Shown: positions 1 through 8,301 of the stretch, piece by piece
Position numbering within the stretch: the first letter of the stretch is position 1
How the letters are laid out: each line of letters starts with the position of its first letter
Origin: a virus
Length of the DNA stretch: 46,001 nt
Reading direction: 5' to 3' (one strand)
IMG/VR virus record: IMGVR_UViG_3300031957_000640
Coordinates: 1 to 46,001 of that record
Notes under the pieces: generated by a model
Database searches by the model: none
What the model was told of the DNA's origin: nothing
What the model saw: only the letters and a program-made list of their open reading frames with translations
Position numbers and translations under genes: made by a program

Positions 1-92
1 GGATAATCTTCAGCAGAACCATTACCTAATGTTTCCTTTAACTGAGAGATTTCCTCATCATAAGCTTTAAATACTTCGTCAAATATTTCCAT
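1..92 (-). CDS. 5' part of an unrecognised small gene downstream of the decoration gene (leaves the window)
   Basis: On the minus strand an ATG at 92-90 opens a frame that stays open to the window edge and gives 30 residues beginning MEIFDEVFKAYDEEI. It starts three bases after the stop codon of the 96-650 gene, so it is the next gene in the head operon. The visible part is acidic and probably helical. In related phages this place holds small adaptor, scaffold or capsid genes, but 30 residues are too few to name it. Confidence 0.55.
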   Translation of the reverse strand, partial: MEIFDEVFKAYDEEISQLKETLGNGSAEDY

Positions 93-95
93 ACA

Positions 96-650
96 TTAAG
101 CTGCGAAAGCAAATGCACCTTTTAACAATGTTGGTGCTCCACCCATTTCAGCAGCAATATCCCATACACCGTCTTCATAACAGATAAATGCAATCTTACT
201 ACCAATAGTAAATAGATTTGTTGCTGCATTTGCAGGTGTGAAAACTAACTGAGTTTCACCCTCTGCAGAAATATCAAATGTTACTTCATCAGTTGCTCTT
301 GATTCAATAACAGAACCAGTTTTCCAAACATCATTGCCTGCTGCATTAAAAGTTAATGTAGCTGTTCCACCTTCTGTTTCTTTTGATTGAACATATACAC
401 AAACTGAACCTTCTTTTGCTGCAGGTAAAGCTGCTGCACAAGCTGCTGCACCAGTATAGTTTACTACATTTAGAGACATATCTACTAAAGTAATGTTTGC
501 ACCAGTAGCTGTATCAGTAAGTGATAAACCAGTTAAGTCAGGCATACCTGAACTCATTCTAGTTGTTTCAACATCTGAACTTGAATCTCTAGTTGCAATT
601 TGAAAACCTCTTGTAGACCTGACTGGTCCTTTAAAAGTTGTATTCGCCAT
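96..650 (-). CDS. Putative head decoration or capsid-associated protein, 184 aa
   Basis: The protein starts MANTTFKGPVRS, is rich in Ala, Thr, Gly and Val, and looks like an all-beta structural protein with no membrane segment or enzyme motif. The ATG at 650 follows a clear AAAGGAGA ribosome site. It lies directly downstream of the portal gene, where phage head-maturation and decoration genes usually sit. The role is inferred from position, size and composition only. A small head-fibre protein is the main alternative. Confidence 0.5.
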   Translation of the reverse strand: MANTTFKGPVRSTRGFQIATRDSSSDVETTRMSSGMPDLTGLSLTDTATGANITLVDMSLNVVNYTGAAACAAALPAAKEGSVCVYVQSKETEGGTATLTFNAAGNDVWKTGSVIESRATDEVTFDISAEGETQLVFTPANAATNLFTIGSKIAFICYEDGVWDIAAEMGGAPTLLKGAFAFAA

Positions 651-725
651 TTTATTCTCCTTTGTTACTCTACTGTCTTGGCAAGTCTGCTAGGTCAGTC
701 AGTAGAAATTTATAAATCCTAGAAC

Positions 726-3236
726 TTATTTATTTGATTTCTCAATAAAATTTAGTACGTCTTTGTCTTCTTTTTGTTCTACATCTGCTTGTTTCTTTGC
801 AGAATCAAATAACATCTTTTGTTGTTCTAATTGTATTTTTTCATCTTCAATAGCAAGCTTTGTCATAACATCTAATTGTTTTAAAGCTTCTCTACTTGTT
901 CTATCAGCATTAGATTTTTCAACTTTTAATTGAGCTGTTAATCCTTTATCTTGAGCATCAAGCATTTGAGCTTGACGTTTAATATCTAATCCTTGAGCTT
1001 CAATAGCTATCTTTGCATTTTCTTTTGCAGCATCTAGTTTTAATTTTTCTTTTTCAAGTTCTACTTTTGCCTGCTCTAATGCTACTAGTTGTTGCTCTGG
1101 TGACATTTGTTTACCCATTGCCATATTAGCATTAAGAACTTCTTGAGCTGCTGCAGCCATAACAGCTTCTATTTGAGAAGGTTGCTGAGCTTGTTGAGGC
1201 ATTTGCTCCATCATTAGTTTTGTTGTGCCACTCATTTGTTCTTGATATTTCATAAGAGTATGTTCTTGAACATTAGCTTCTAAAATAGGTTTTAATCTAG
1301 CCATAATAGGATTAGCTCCATTCATTGGGTCTGATAAATATGCCATCTTAACTTGAATGTGTGCATCATGATTTTGACCAGGAAAAGCTGAGATAGGTAT
1401 ACCTTTAGTTGCAGCAGCTATATCAGACACAGGGTCTAATGGTTGTGGTCTAGGTGCTGCTGGTAATATCTCTTCTATGTTAGGCATATTAGCAGCATTT
1501 AATATTGTTCTATTTAATGCTTCAAGATTAAACATACCTGGTGGTGATTGTTGTGCCATTTGTAATGCCATATTAGCTAACATCATTCTATGTGCATTAC
1601 TTGGTATATTAGGGTCACTAATTGGTACGACATCTACAACACCATCAAAGTCTTTTCTAAATATTTCTCTACTTGCATTAGGAACATCATATGGATATTC
1701 TCCTGGTAGATAATCATAATCTATCTCTGCAATAATTTTAAATTCATCTCTTTGTGATTTATGTAATCTTTTATGAACACCAGAAAAGAACTTACTAGAA
1801 GCTTCTATTAAAGCCATAGTAGTTCCAACAGGTCCATAGGAGGCAGCATCAGAAACAATTTGTTCTGTACTGTCTGCAAACTTCTGACCAGCAGCAGTTA
1901 CAAATCCAAGCATACTATATAGAACTGAGGAAGGCTCTTTATATGGGAGAGGAACTATAGCCTTTTGCAAATCTATACCAGTCGCTTCGACCTCCTTGAA
2001 CTCACCAGGAGCAATAGGTTCGTTATCGCCCACCATTCTTACTCCTTTGGCCTTAAATCCTCCAGGTAAATTAGCAAACTGACCTGCATCTACTAAGCTA
2101 CGCATAGCTGATGTGGCTGTTAATGTAAGATTACCTAAGAAGTGTATAAGACCTAACCCATAGAAACTGAACCCAGGCACAAATTTGTAATGAACAAAAT
2201 GCATTCTCTTTTCTTTATTTGCATCTTTGGCTCTATAGTTTCTACGAATACTTAGTACCTGACGAGATTCCTCCTCTACTGTAATAATGTAAGGAGCAAA
2301 CTCACCTTCTTCACATTCAGGGTCAGGAATGTCAAGATGTACGTGTTGTTCTAGTAATACATATTGTGGGTCACTATCTGCTGTTGGTGATATACCCATA
2401 ATAGTATTTAATTTTTCTGATAAATTTGTTTGTGATGGATTAGAAGGTGTAGGTAAATTTACATCTGCATATATACCAGCTTCAATATCTCTTTGCATAT
2501 CTACAGGATTACGATAAATAACGTGTGTATATCTATCTGCCTTCTTTAAATTAGAAGCATAATAAGAAACATAGAATTGGTCAATAGGTACAAACTCTGA
2601 TACTGGTCTTTCTAGTCCGGCATCATAATATACTTTCTTAATTGCAGAACCTATTAATGGTAGATGAAATAACATTCTTTCAAACTCATCAAAGTATTCT
2701 GGCATCTGCTCAGTTATTTGATAGTTCATAAAGTTCTGAACTCTATTAGCTTGTTCTTGTTTTTCTACAGATTGATTTCCTAGTATCTGTGCCTTTACAG
2801 GGCCACCAGCAGGAAATAATTCTTGTGAAGCTTTTGCTTGAAACTTAACAGCAGATTCAATTAATAGTGGATGCACTGCAGTACACGCACCTTCAAAAGG
2901 TTCTGTTGTATCTTCTAGTTTTAATCCTAGTAAATCAAATCCCCTTTCAAACATTGAATCCCATTCGCCTCTAGAATCTTTATCTGCTTGAAAATTATCT
3001 ATAACAGTATTAGCAATATCATTTAACAAACCTTCTTCCATATCTTCTGCAAGATTAGTATAATATTCTTTTGCTGTTACTTCTTCTTCTATTTCTTCTT
3101 CACCAAAGTTTACTACAACCCCACCATCATTATCTAATTCAAAAGATACATTCTCATCTTCTGGTACTGTAGCATTTATATTTACTACATTGGTTGATTC
3201 TTCTTTTTTGTCAAATGGATTTTTTTCTATCGCCAT
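726..3236 (-). CDS. Portal protein (head-tail connector), P22-like, 836 aa
   Basis: Large portal expected to form the dodecameric ring at the capsid vertex through which DNA is packaged and ejected. An acidic N-terminal stretch (residues 1-65) is followed by the portal core. After about residue 660 there is a long Gln, Ala and Lys-rich helical tail, probably coiled coil, matching the C-terminal barrel of P22-type portals. Length is close to the 700-850 aa usual for these. The ATG directly follows the TAA of the upstream 316-aa gene (no spacer), with a GGGGGAG ribosome site inside that gene. Neighbouring terminase supports the call. Assignment is by family resemblance and synteny. Confidence 0.8.
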   Translation of the reverse strand: MAIEKNPFDKKEESTNVVNINATVPEDENVSFELDNDGGVVVNFGEEEIEEEVTAKEYYTNLAEDMEEGLLNDIANTVIDNFQADKDSRGEWDSMFERGFDLLGLKLEDTTEPFEGACTAVHPLLIESAVKFQAKASQELFPAGGPVKAQILGNQSVEKQEQANRVQNFMNYQITEQMPEYFDEFERMLFHLPLIGSAIKKVYYDAGLERPVSEFVPIDQFYVSYYASNLKKADRYTHVIYRNPVDMQRDIEAGIYADVNLPTPSNPSQTNLSEKLNTIMGISPTADSDPQYVLLEQHVHLDIPDPECEEGEFAPYIITVEEESRQVLSIRRNYRAKDANKEKRMHFVHYKFVPGFSFYGLGLIHFLGNLTLTATSAMRSLVDAGQFANLPGGFKAKGVRMVGDNEPIAPGEFKEVEATGIDLQKAIVPLPYKEPSSVLYSMLGFVTAAGQKFADSTEQIVSDAASYGPVGTTMALIEASSKFFSGVHKRLHKSQRDEFKIIAEIDYDYLPGEYPYDVPNASREIFRKDFDGVVDVVPISDPNIPSNAHRMMLANMALQMAQQSPPGMFNLEALNRTILNAANMPNIEEILPAAPRPQPLDPVSDIAAATKGIPISAFPGQNHDAHIQVKMAYLSDPMNGANPIMARLKPILEANVQEHTLMKYQEQMSGTTKLMMEQMPQQAQQPSQIEAVMAAAAQEVLNANMAMGKQMSPEQQLVALEQAKVELEKEKLKLDAAKENAKIAIEAQGLDIKRQAQMLDAQDKGLTAQLKVEKSNADRTSREALKQLDVMTKLAIEDEKIQLEQQKMLFDSAKKQADVEQKEDKDVLNFIEKSNK

Positions 3237-4187
3237 TTATATAGCTCCCCCTGCTTTTCTATTTATAATTTTATCATATACTGGATGTTCTTTTCCTCTT
3301 ACAGATATAGTCCCAATAGGTTTTCCTAAATTAACAAATCCTTTAATAGTAGGTCTTAATCTAGGTTCTGTTTTTGATTTAGCATATCTAGATAAATTAA
3401 TTCCTTGAGGAAAATCAGCTTGTAATGTATAATAATGTTTACCTTTATTTTGAATAGATACTAAAGTAGGTGCATTTTTATAATTTTCTGGAGCATTCAA
3501 CCATTTCCATCCTGCACTTTTTTTAAATAAATTTGTTTTTATTTGTGTAGCTCCTTTTATATCAGGACTACCTACTTTTTCTACTTCAATATTTTTTGCA
3601 GTAAAACTTGGTTTACCTTCAGGTGTAATACCAATGCTAGCACTTTGAAAATTTTTATCTGTTAATTTTTCTTTTGTTATTGGATTTAAATATTCTCCTC
3701 CTGCTGGAGGATTTTTTTCTTTAAACATTCTTTGTGGCTTTGGAAAAATAGGAATAGTATCTTGTATTTTTTCTGCAATTTTTTTAGCACCTGTTTTAAC
3801 TATAGCTTTTGGAGCTCTAACTGTTGTTCCTAAAATTGGTACAGCTCCTATTGCTGACATTGCAGTTAATAATCCTTTAATAGCAGCTTGACCATAATTA
3901 CCTTCTCTGAATGCTTCTTTTGTTTCTCCAGCATACTTTGGTGTCTCAGCTGCTGATATAGCTTCACCAACAACAGGTGTAACTCCAGCAATAAGTTGTT
4001 GTCCTAAAGATAATTTTTCAAATCGTTCAAGTAAACTTGTTCCTAAATTATCTAGTTCAAATCCAGCTTCTTCATCTGTTATACTTTTTTGTGGCTTAAC
4101 TACAGCAACTTCAGGCTTTGGAGTCTCTACTATCTCAGGCCTTGGAATATCTACAGCTAAAGTTTTATATAATTCATTTTGGTTCAT
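3237..4187 (-). CDS. Unrecognised 316-aa protein between terminase and portal
   Basis: I do not recognise this gene. Residues 1-45 are charged and Pro-rich. Residues about 60-135 are Ala/Gly-rich and hydrophobic, with possible membrane-inserting helices. The C-terminal half is Lys-rich and hydrophilic and ends RKAGGAI. An N-terminal hydrophobic region joined to a compact basic C-terminal domain would suit an ejected virion protein or a delivered effector, but no catalytic motif is evident. The start lies 26 nt downstream of the terminase stop, with a weak AAGGGAAA ribosome site. The stop abuts the portal ATG, so the two are probably translationally coupled. Confidence 0.7.
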   Translation of the reverse strand: MNQNELYKTLAVDIPRPEIVETPKPEVAVVKPQKSITDEEAGFELDNLGTSLLERFEKLSLGQQLIAGVTPVVGEAISAAETPKYAGETKEAFREGNYGQAAIKGLLTAMSAIGAVPILGTTVRAPKAIVKTGAKKIAEKIQDTIPIFPKPQRMFKEKNPPAGGEYLNPITKEKLTDKNFQSASIGITPEGKPSFTAKNIEVEKVGSPDIKGATQIKTNLFKKSAGWKWLNAPENYKNAPTLVSIQNKGKHYYTLQADFPQGINLSRYAKSKTEPRLRPTIKGFVNLGKPIGTISVRGKEHPVYDKIINRKAGGAI

Positions 4188-4213
4188 TTTTTTCCCTTAT
4201 ATACATTATACCA

Positions 4214-5725
4214 TTAAACTCGCCAATATGCAACCCTTTTTTTACTTTTATTTTCTTCTTCCATATATGGGTCATCTGGATGCGTTAATCTCCAGGATTC
4301 TTTCATGTAATGTATGGCCATTGTCATTGCATCAACTTGGTCATCATGAGCCGAGTTTGGAAACTGTAAAATCTCTGTGTACAAATCATCAGACCATTTT
4401 TTATTTTTAGGTAGCCACACTCTGCCTGCTTCAATCATTGGTGATGCTGCATACACTCTAGATACTTTATCTTTGTCTGGTATATAATCTTGCACTGGTA
4501 ATCCAGCTCTACGCATATCTTGTATTAAAGATTGACCAGATGCTTTCTTTTCTATGATACATACATCAGGATTAAATTCATCATAGAGCATTTGTGCTAT
4601 TCGTCTTAGTTCTGGATATTCATATCTGCCTCGCATGTTTCCTAATAGAATTATATTTGAAACATAATCTTCATATCCATGTTCGTTCTCTTCAAATCTA
4701 GAAAAGATACCCCAGGTTTGTATTACACTATAGTCGGCAGTAGTTCTTGTAGAGAAAGCAGTATCATATGTTTGAATAATAAAATCACATGCTGGTGGTT
4801 CATCATACTCCCACCACTGTAACCATTTCTTTTTTATTAAGCCACCTTCATCAGGTGTTGGGTCCTGCATATATAATGCATTCCAGTACCTTGCACCATT
4901 AGAGGCTCTGATTTCTTGTTCATCAATCTTTAATGATTCATCTGTCTTCCATTCAGGAAAATAACTACCACCTACAGGTAACTGTAATAACTCGGCACTG
5001 GCTTCATCTAGCCATGCAGGTATTCTTACTACTTCCCAAGGTAGGATAGTTGAAAATTCTGATTGTTGTTTTAATAACCATCCACATAAATCATCATAAT
5101 GATATCTTGTATTAATAATTAAGATAGAACCATTAGGCATAATACGTGTTCTTAGTCCTGCAGGGTACCATTCTTTTACATATCGTCTTCCTGCTTCTGA
5201 GTATGAGTCTTCTTCAGACATCACATCATCAAGAATAGCTATGTGTGCTCCTCTTCCTGCGATTTGACTCTTAACTCCGGCTGCATAGTAGCTGCCTCCT
5301 TTGTTTGTCTTCCATTTTCCTGCTGCTCTAACGTCTGTCCTAAGAGAAACACCTGTAAATACGTCTTGAAAAGACTTAGTTGATACAATATCTCTAACAG
5401 ACCTACCGAAATCGCTAGAAAGCTGGTCGCTATGACTGACTGTAAGTATTTCATGTGCTGGATTCCTTCCAATATACCAAGCTGGGAACAATTTAGAACA
5501 GATAACAGACTTAGAACTCCTGGGAGGCAAGAATACCATCAGCCTTTTTATAGTTCCTTCTTCTAATTGTTTTAATTTCTCTGATATTACTTCTATATGT
5601 TTACCCATTTGCCAGTCAGAGACTAGTGTAGGGGCAAATAAACGTACAAATGTAAGGAAATCATGCTTAGAATAGTGCTTTATAGTGTTGTCCCACTTGT
5701 TTTTATAATTAATTACCTCTTCCAT
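4214..5725 (-). CDS. terL: Terminase large subunit (packaging ATPase and nuclease), 503 aa
   Basis: Motor that pumps DNA into the prohead and cuts the concatemer. The ATPase domain shows a Walker A-like segment LPPRSSKS at residues 66-73, with Ser where GKS-type loops have Gly, and a Walker B ILDD at 164-167. The C-terminal RNase H-like nuclease domain shows YDTAFS (D321) and a late HDDQVDA motif. Length is normal for the family. No ribosome site precedes the ATG. Instead a consensus -10 (5732-5737) ends six bases upstream, so the transcript is predicted to start at or near the ATG. The small subunit gene is 23 kb away on the other strand. Confidence 0.92.
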   Translation of the reverse strand: MEEVINYKNKWDNTIKHYSKHDFLTFVRLFAPTLVSDWQMGKHIEVISEKLKQLEEGTIKRLMVFLPPRSSKSVICSKLFPAWYIGRNPAHEILTVSHSDQLSSDFGRSVRDIVSTKSFQDVFTGVSLRTDVRAAGKWKTNKGGSYYAAGVKSQIAGRGAHIAILDDVMSEEDSYSEAGRRYVKEWYPAGLRTRIMPNGSILIINTRYHYDDLCGWLLKQQSEFSTILPWEVVRIPAWLDEASAELLQLPVGGSYFPEWKTDESLKIDEQEIRASNGARYWNALYMQDPTPDEGGLIKKKWLQWWEYDEPPACDFIIQTYDTAFSTRTTADYSVIQTWGIFSRFEENEHGYEDYVSNIILLGNMRGRYEYPELRRIAQMLYDEFNPDVCIIEKKASGQSLIQDMRRAGLPVQDYIPDKDKVSRVYAASPMIEAGRVWLPKNKKWSDDLYTEILQFPNSAHDDQVDAMTMAIHYMKESWRLTHPDDPYMEEENKSKKRVAYWRV

Positions 5726-6383
5726 AATATTATTATACCATACTTTGATAGAAAAGGCAACTAAAATTATGCCTTTATAGGTTTATATATAATATATATA
5801 ATATATATAATATATATACTATATAATTTCAAGTAGTATATTAAAATAAATATAATAATAATAATAATTATAATATATTTATAATACTATATAAACTATA
5901 TAGACTCGGCTTTGTCTATAGACCCTCAGATTTTTGTGCATATGTTTCACCTGCATATATATATATAGAAAAATGCAGATTTTTTGCCTGTACCCTTGCA
6001 ATATTATATTTATAGTTTCTTAAATCTCAAAAAACTATAGTTAGTTTCTGGCCATCTATAAAATTATATAAGTCTATACAGGTTGGTGCAGTTGTTCTAT
6101 CTGTTTGTATTATATAACAAAAGCCCCATAATCTAGGCAGTTACTCTATAATTATATAGGCCTCATAGTCTAGGCAACCTGTCAATAAACTGTCATAATA
6201 ATTATATATGACTATATGAGTGTCAATATTTTGAGCGCTGCGCTTTGCAATATTATTGCATTTAATTATTTATTATAGGTTTTTCCTATATGTATTATAG
6301 GTTATGTTTTTTATTATATATTTTTATATAAAAGTGTGATATTTTTGAAGTATTCAAAAATTAACAACAAAAGGGGTTTACCT
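5726..6383. other. AT-rich non-coding divergent region, candidate replication origin and early control region
   Basis: No convincing gene lies in these 658 bases. The left part (about 5783-5900) is nearly pure A+T with runs of ATATAT. A 7-bp hairpin TATAGAC/GTCTATA spans 5899-5920. CAGATTTTT-type elements recur near 5937 and 5980. CATAATCTAGGCA at 6127-6139 recurs with one mismatch at 6164-6176. TGTCA occurs three times between 6180 and 6233. A GC-rich island GAGCGCTGCGCT precedes the 15-nt inverted repeat TGCAATATTATTGCA at 6246-6260. The region separates the divergent early and late blocks. An early promoter must lie here, but none matches consensus well. Origin function is inference. Confidence 0.5.
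5732..5760 (-). promoter_or_regulatory. Sigma-70-type promoter driving the terminase/portal operon
   Basis: On the minus strand TTGCCT (5760-5755) is followed after exactly 17 bases by TATAAT (5737-5732). The preceding TGG makes an extended -10. The predicted start point, about seven bases after the -10, falls on or next to the terL ATG at 5725, implying a leaderless message. Confidence 0.65.
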
Positions 6384-6659
6384 ATGACTAATACATTAGA
6401 AAAATTAAAAGAGATAGTAAAAACAAACGAAGACTTTAAACAACAGTTAGAAGATGTTTGGTCTTCAATTACTGAGGCACTAGAAAAAATTGAGGATATT
6501 AAATACGATATTAATAATCCAGATAATAAAGATATGGGCGATATATCAGATTTCTATGATAATCATATAGAAGATATAAAAGATAATTTAGAAATAGAGC
6601 AAGGCAATATTCAAGAGGCAATAGATGAGGCCATAATTCAATTTAACTTAGAGGATTAA
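6384..6659 (+). CDS. First early gene, acidic 91-aa protein of unknown function
   Basis: Unrecognised. The ATG at 6384 is preferred over an upstream in-frame ATG at 6336 because AAAAGGGG lies just before it and the extra N-terminus (MIFLKYSKIN...) looks like leader sequence. The product is rich in Glu, Asp, Ile and Asn, strongly acidic and mostly helical. As the first gene after the divergent region it is probably made first on infection, where host takeover functions are common, but nothing in the sequence shows its role. Confidence 0.7.
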   Translation: MTNTLEKLKEIVKTNEDFKQQLEDVWSSITEALEKIEDIKYDINNPDNKDMGDISDFYDNHIEDIKDNLEIEQGNIQEAIDEAIIQFNLED

Positions 6660-6662
6660 AAA

Positions 6663-6884
6663 ATGAATAAAAAAGCATTTAAACAAGTAAACGAAATTAG
6701 TAAACACTGTAAATATCAATTAAGCGTTCAAGGTCTTCACGGTGACATGAACGACCTAGCTTATAAATTGCAAGAATTTATTACAAGTGAAGTTATGACA
6801 GAAAAAGAGCAAATAAAAAACTTTGGCTTTGCTCTTAATGATATTTGGTCTACTATTGTAAAACAACAAAATAGAAGGGGCTAA
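6663..6884 (+). CDS. Unknown early protein, 73 aa
   Basis: Unrecognised helical protein starting MNKKAFKQVNEISKHCK, beginning three bases after the stop of the previous gene and clearly in the same operon. No membrane segment or metal motif. It is followed by the hairpin and -10 element at 6900-6933. Confidence 0.65.
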   Translation: MNKKAFKQVNEISKHCKYQLSVQGLHGDMNDLAYKLQEFITSEVMTEKEQIKNFGFALNDIWSTIVKQQNRRG

Positions 6885-6899
6885 TATAGATTAAATTTT

Positions 6900-6933
6900 A
6901 TTGTAGCACTATTAATATTTATAGTGCTATAAT
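6900..6933 (+). promoter_or_regulatory. 13-bp hairpin overlapping an extended -10 (operator or attenuator)
   Basis: Bases 6900-6912 pair with 6921-6933 (13 pairs, one G-T) around the loop TAATATTT. The right arm contains TGCTATAAT, an extended -10 of the same form as the other promoters here. No good -35 lies 16-18 bases upstream and no T-run follows, so an operator-like control site is more likely than a terminator. Confidence 0.5.
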
Positions 6934-6965
6934 AAGACTTATTAACATAACCAAAGAGGCGCACC

Positions 6966-7184
6966 ATGATAAAAGAATATAAAAAATATATAGAAGATTT
7001 AGAAAAAAGGCTAGCTTATTATGAAAAATTAGACCAAAAAAGTTTTTTACAAATTCTTAAATTAGAAAATAAAATTATTAATTATGAAACTAATTATATA
7101 AAATATTCTAAATATGAGGAGTTACAAAATAATTATATTAATGTAGTGCAAATTTTAAATAATAAAAATAGAGGTGTAAAATGA
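6966..7184 (+). CDS. Unknown coiled-coil protein, 72 aa
   Basis: Unrecognised. Nearly all Lys, Glu, Asn, Tyr, Ile and Leu with a heptad-like pattern (MIKEYKKYIEDLEKRL), so probably a coiled coil. It starts after an AGAGGCG ribosome site and overlaps the next gene by four bases (ATGA), which suggests coupled translation with the GP88-like gene. Confidence 0.6.
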   Translation: MIKEYKKYIEDLEKRLAYYEKLDQKSFLQILKLENKIINYETNYIKYSKYEELQNNYINVVQILNNKNRGVK

Positions 7185-7831
7185 AAGTAAGGTTTACAAG
7201 GATGTCCAAAAATAATAAAATTGGTTTAATGCCGGTAACAACTAGTGAGGCCAGTAGTTGCCCTAGTTCTTGCCCTTTAAAAGATAAAAATATTTGCTAT
7301 GCAAAAAAGGGCAAAATGAGAATGATTTGGAACGAGGTAGACACTGGAATAAGTGGGAGACATAAAACAAAATTTAATAATGATTATGATAGTTTCATAA
7401 AAGAGATTCATAAATTGCCAAAGGGTACTATTTGGAGACACAACCAAGCTGGAGACCTTGCGCATACTGGCAATAATGAAACTATAGATTTTGATTTATT
7501 AAAAAGATTAGTAAAGGCCAATAGAGGAAAAAATGGCTTTACTTATACCCATAAAACAAAAGAAGCTAATAATTTTGATAAAATAAAATATGCAAATGAT
7601 AACGGCTTTACTATTAATCTATCAGCCAATAATTTAAATCATGCTGACGAATTAAAACAATATGATTTACCTATTGCTACTATAGTTGGCACTAAGCCAG
7701 TTAATAAAACACCCCAAGGCCATAAAATAAAAATGTGCCCTAATCAAAAGAATAAAAGTATTAAGTGTGAATTGTGTCAGTGGTGTAGCAAAAAAGATAG
7801 GAAGTTTATAGTAGGATTTTTAAAAGATTAA
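7181..7831 (+). CDS. GP88/DUF7227-like cysteine-rich phage protein, 216 aa
   Basis: The start resembles the GP88-type phage family: a short basic strand, then NNKIGLMPVTTSEASSCPSS with Cys at 27, 31 and 39. A central segment RHNQAGDLAH lies at 86-95, and a second cluster (C186, C196, C199, C202) is near the C-terminus. Seven cysteines in two groups suggest a zinc site or an Fe-S cluster. Biochemical function is not established to my knowledge. It is probably an early protein with a nucleic-acid role, by position only. Family recognition is from motif memory, not a search. Confidence 0.7.
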   Translation: MKVRFTRMSKNNKIGLMPVTTSEASSCPSSCPLKDKNICYAKKGKMRMIWNEVDTGISGRHKTKFNNDYDSFIKEIHKLPKGTIWRHNQAGDLAHTGNNETIDFDLLKRLVKANRGKNGFTYTHKTKEANNFDKIKYANDNGFTINLSANNLNHADELKQYDLPIATIVGTKPVNKTPQGHKIKMCPNQKNKSIKCELCQWCSKKDRKFIVGFLKD

Positions 7832-7845
7832 TTAAGAGGTATAAT

Positions 7846-8034
7846 ATGAAATATAATAATATAACTAAAGATATGAAAATAATATTAATGAATGAGGCCG
7901 AGCAAAAAAGATTAATAAAATATAATAAAGAGAAGACAAACGGAGGTCTTATAGATTATTGGAAAGGCTTGGCTATTATAGGAATAGGAACGGCAATAGT
8001 AGAATTATATATAATTATTGAGTTAATAAAATGA
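7846..8034 (+). CDS. Small protein with one C-terminal membrane helix, 62 aa
   Basis: Unrecognised. The N-terminal 40 residues are hydrophilic. Residues about 42-61 (GLAIIGIGTAIVELYIIIEL) form one membrane segment, so the protein should be C-tail anchored. Its TGA overlaps the next ATG (ATGA at 8031-8034). Confidence 0.6.
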   Translation: MKYNNITKDMKIILMNEAEQKRLIKYNKEKTNGGLIDYWKGLAIIGIGTAIVELYIIIELIK

Positions 8035-8186
8035 GAAATAAAAAATATGATTTATTAAACTATTTTATATATGATAAAAAATATCTAAGTAAAGCCTATA
8101 TAAAACACGTTGAAAAGTTTTTGGAGTCTATAGGAAAAACTAATAGTAGATATAGATATAATAAAAATAACAGTAATGTATATTAA
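8031..8186 (+). CDS. Unknown basic peptide, 51 aa
   Basis: Unrecognised. The product starts MRNKKYDLLNYFIYDKKY and is rich in Lys, Tyr and Asn. Support comes from the ATGA overlap with the preceding gene and an uninterrupted frame of 52 codons. It is the last gene before a 115-base non-coding gap with direct repeats. Confidence 0.5.
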   Translation: MRNKKYDLLNYFIYDKKYLSKAYIKHVEKFLESIGKTNSRYRYNKNNSNVY

Positions 8187-8210
8187 TAATATAAATAATA
8201 ATTTTAAAAA

Positions 8211-8260
8211 ACTTATAAAGATATTTAAAATTTAAAACACTTATAAAGATATTTAAAATT
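8211..8260 (+). repeat. Two perfect 22-nt direct repeats in a short intergenic gap
   Basis: ACTTATAAAGATATTTAAAA followed by TT occurs at 8211-8232 and again at 8239-8260, six bases apart (28-bp period). It sits in the non-coding gap 8187-8301 upstream of the 77-aa gene. A head-to-tail binding site for a regulator or replication protein is plausible. A recent small duplication is the alternative. Confidence 0.75.
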
Positions 8261-8301
8261 ATTATTTATAAAAATAAAATTAACAATAGGAGATAAAAAA
8301 A

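Noticed and set aside
5783-5900. AT-rich repeats as a CRISPR array or large tandem repeat
   Set aside because: Simple ATATAT and TAATATAT runs of variable length with no regular spacer-repeat pattern and no cas genes.
6160-6235. Minus-strand promoters TTGACA with TATAAT-like boxes in the divergent region
   Set aside because: Spacings are 14-15 bases or the -10 is poor. The terL promoter at 5732-5760 is much better.
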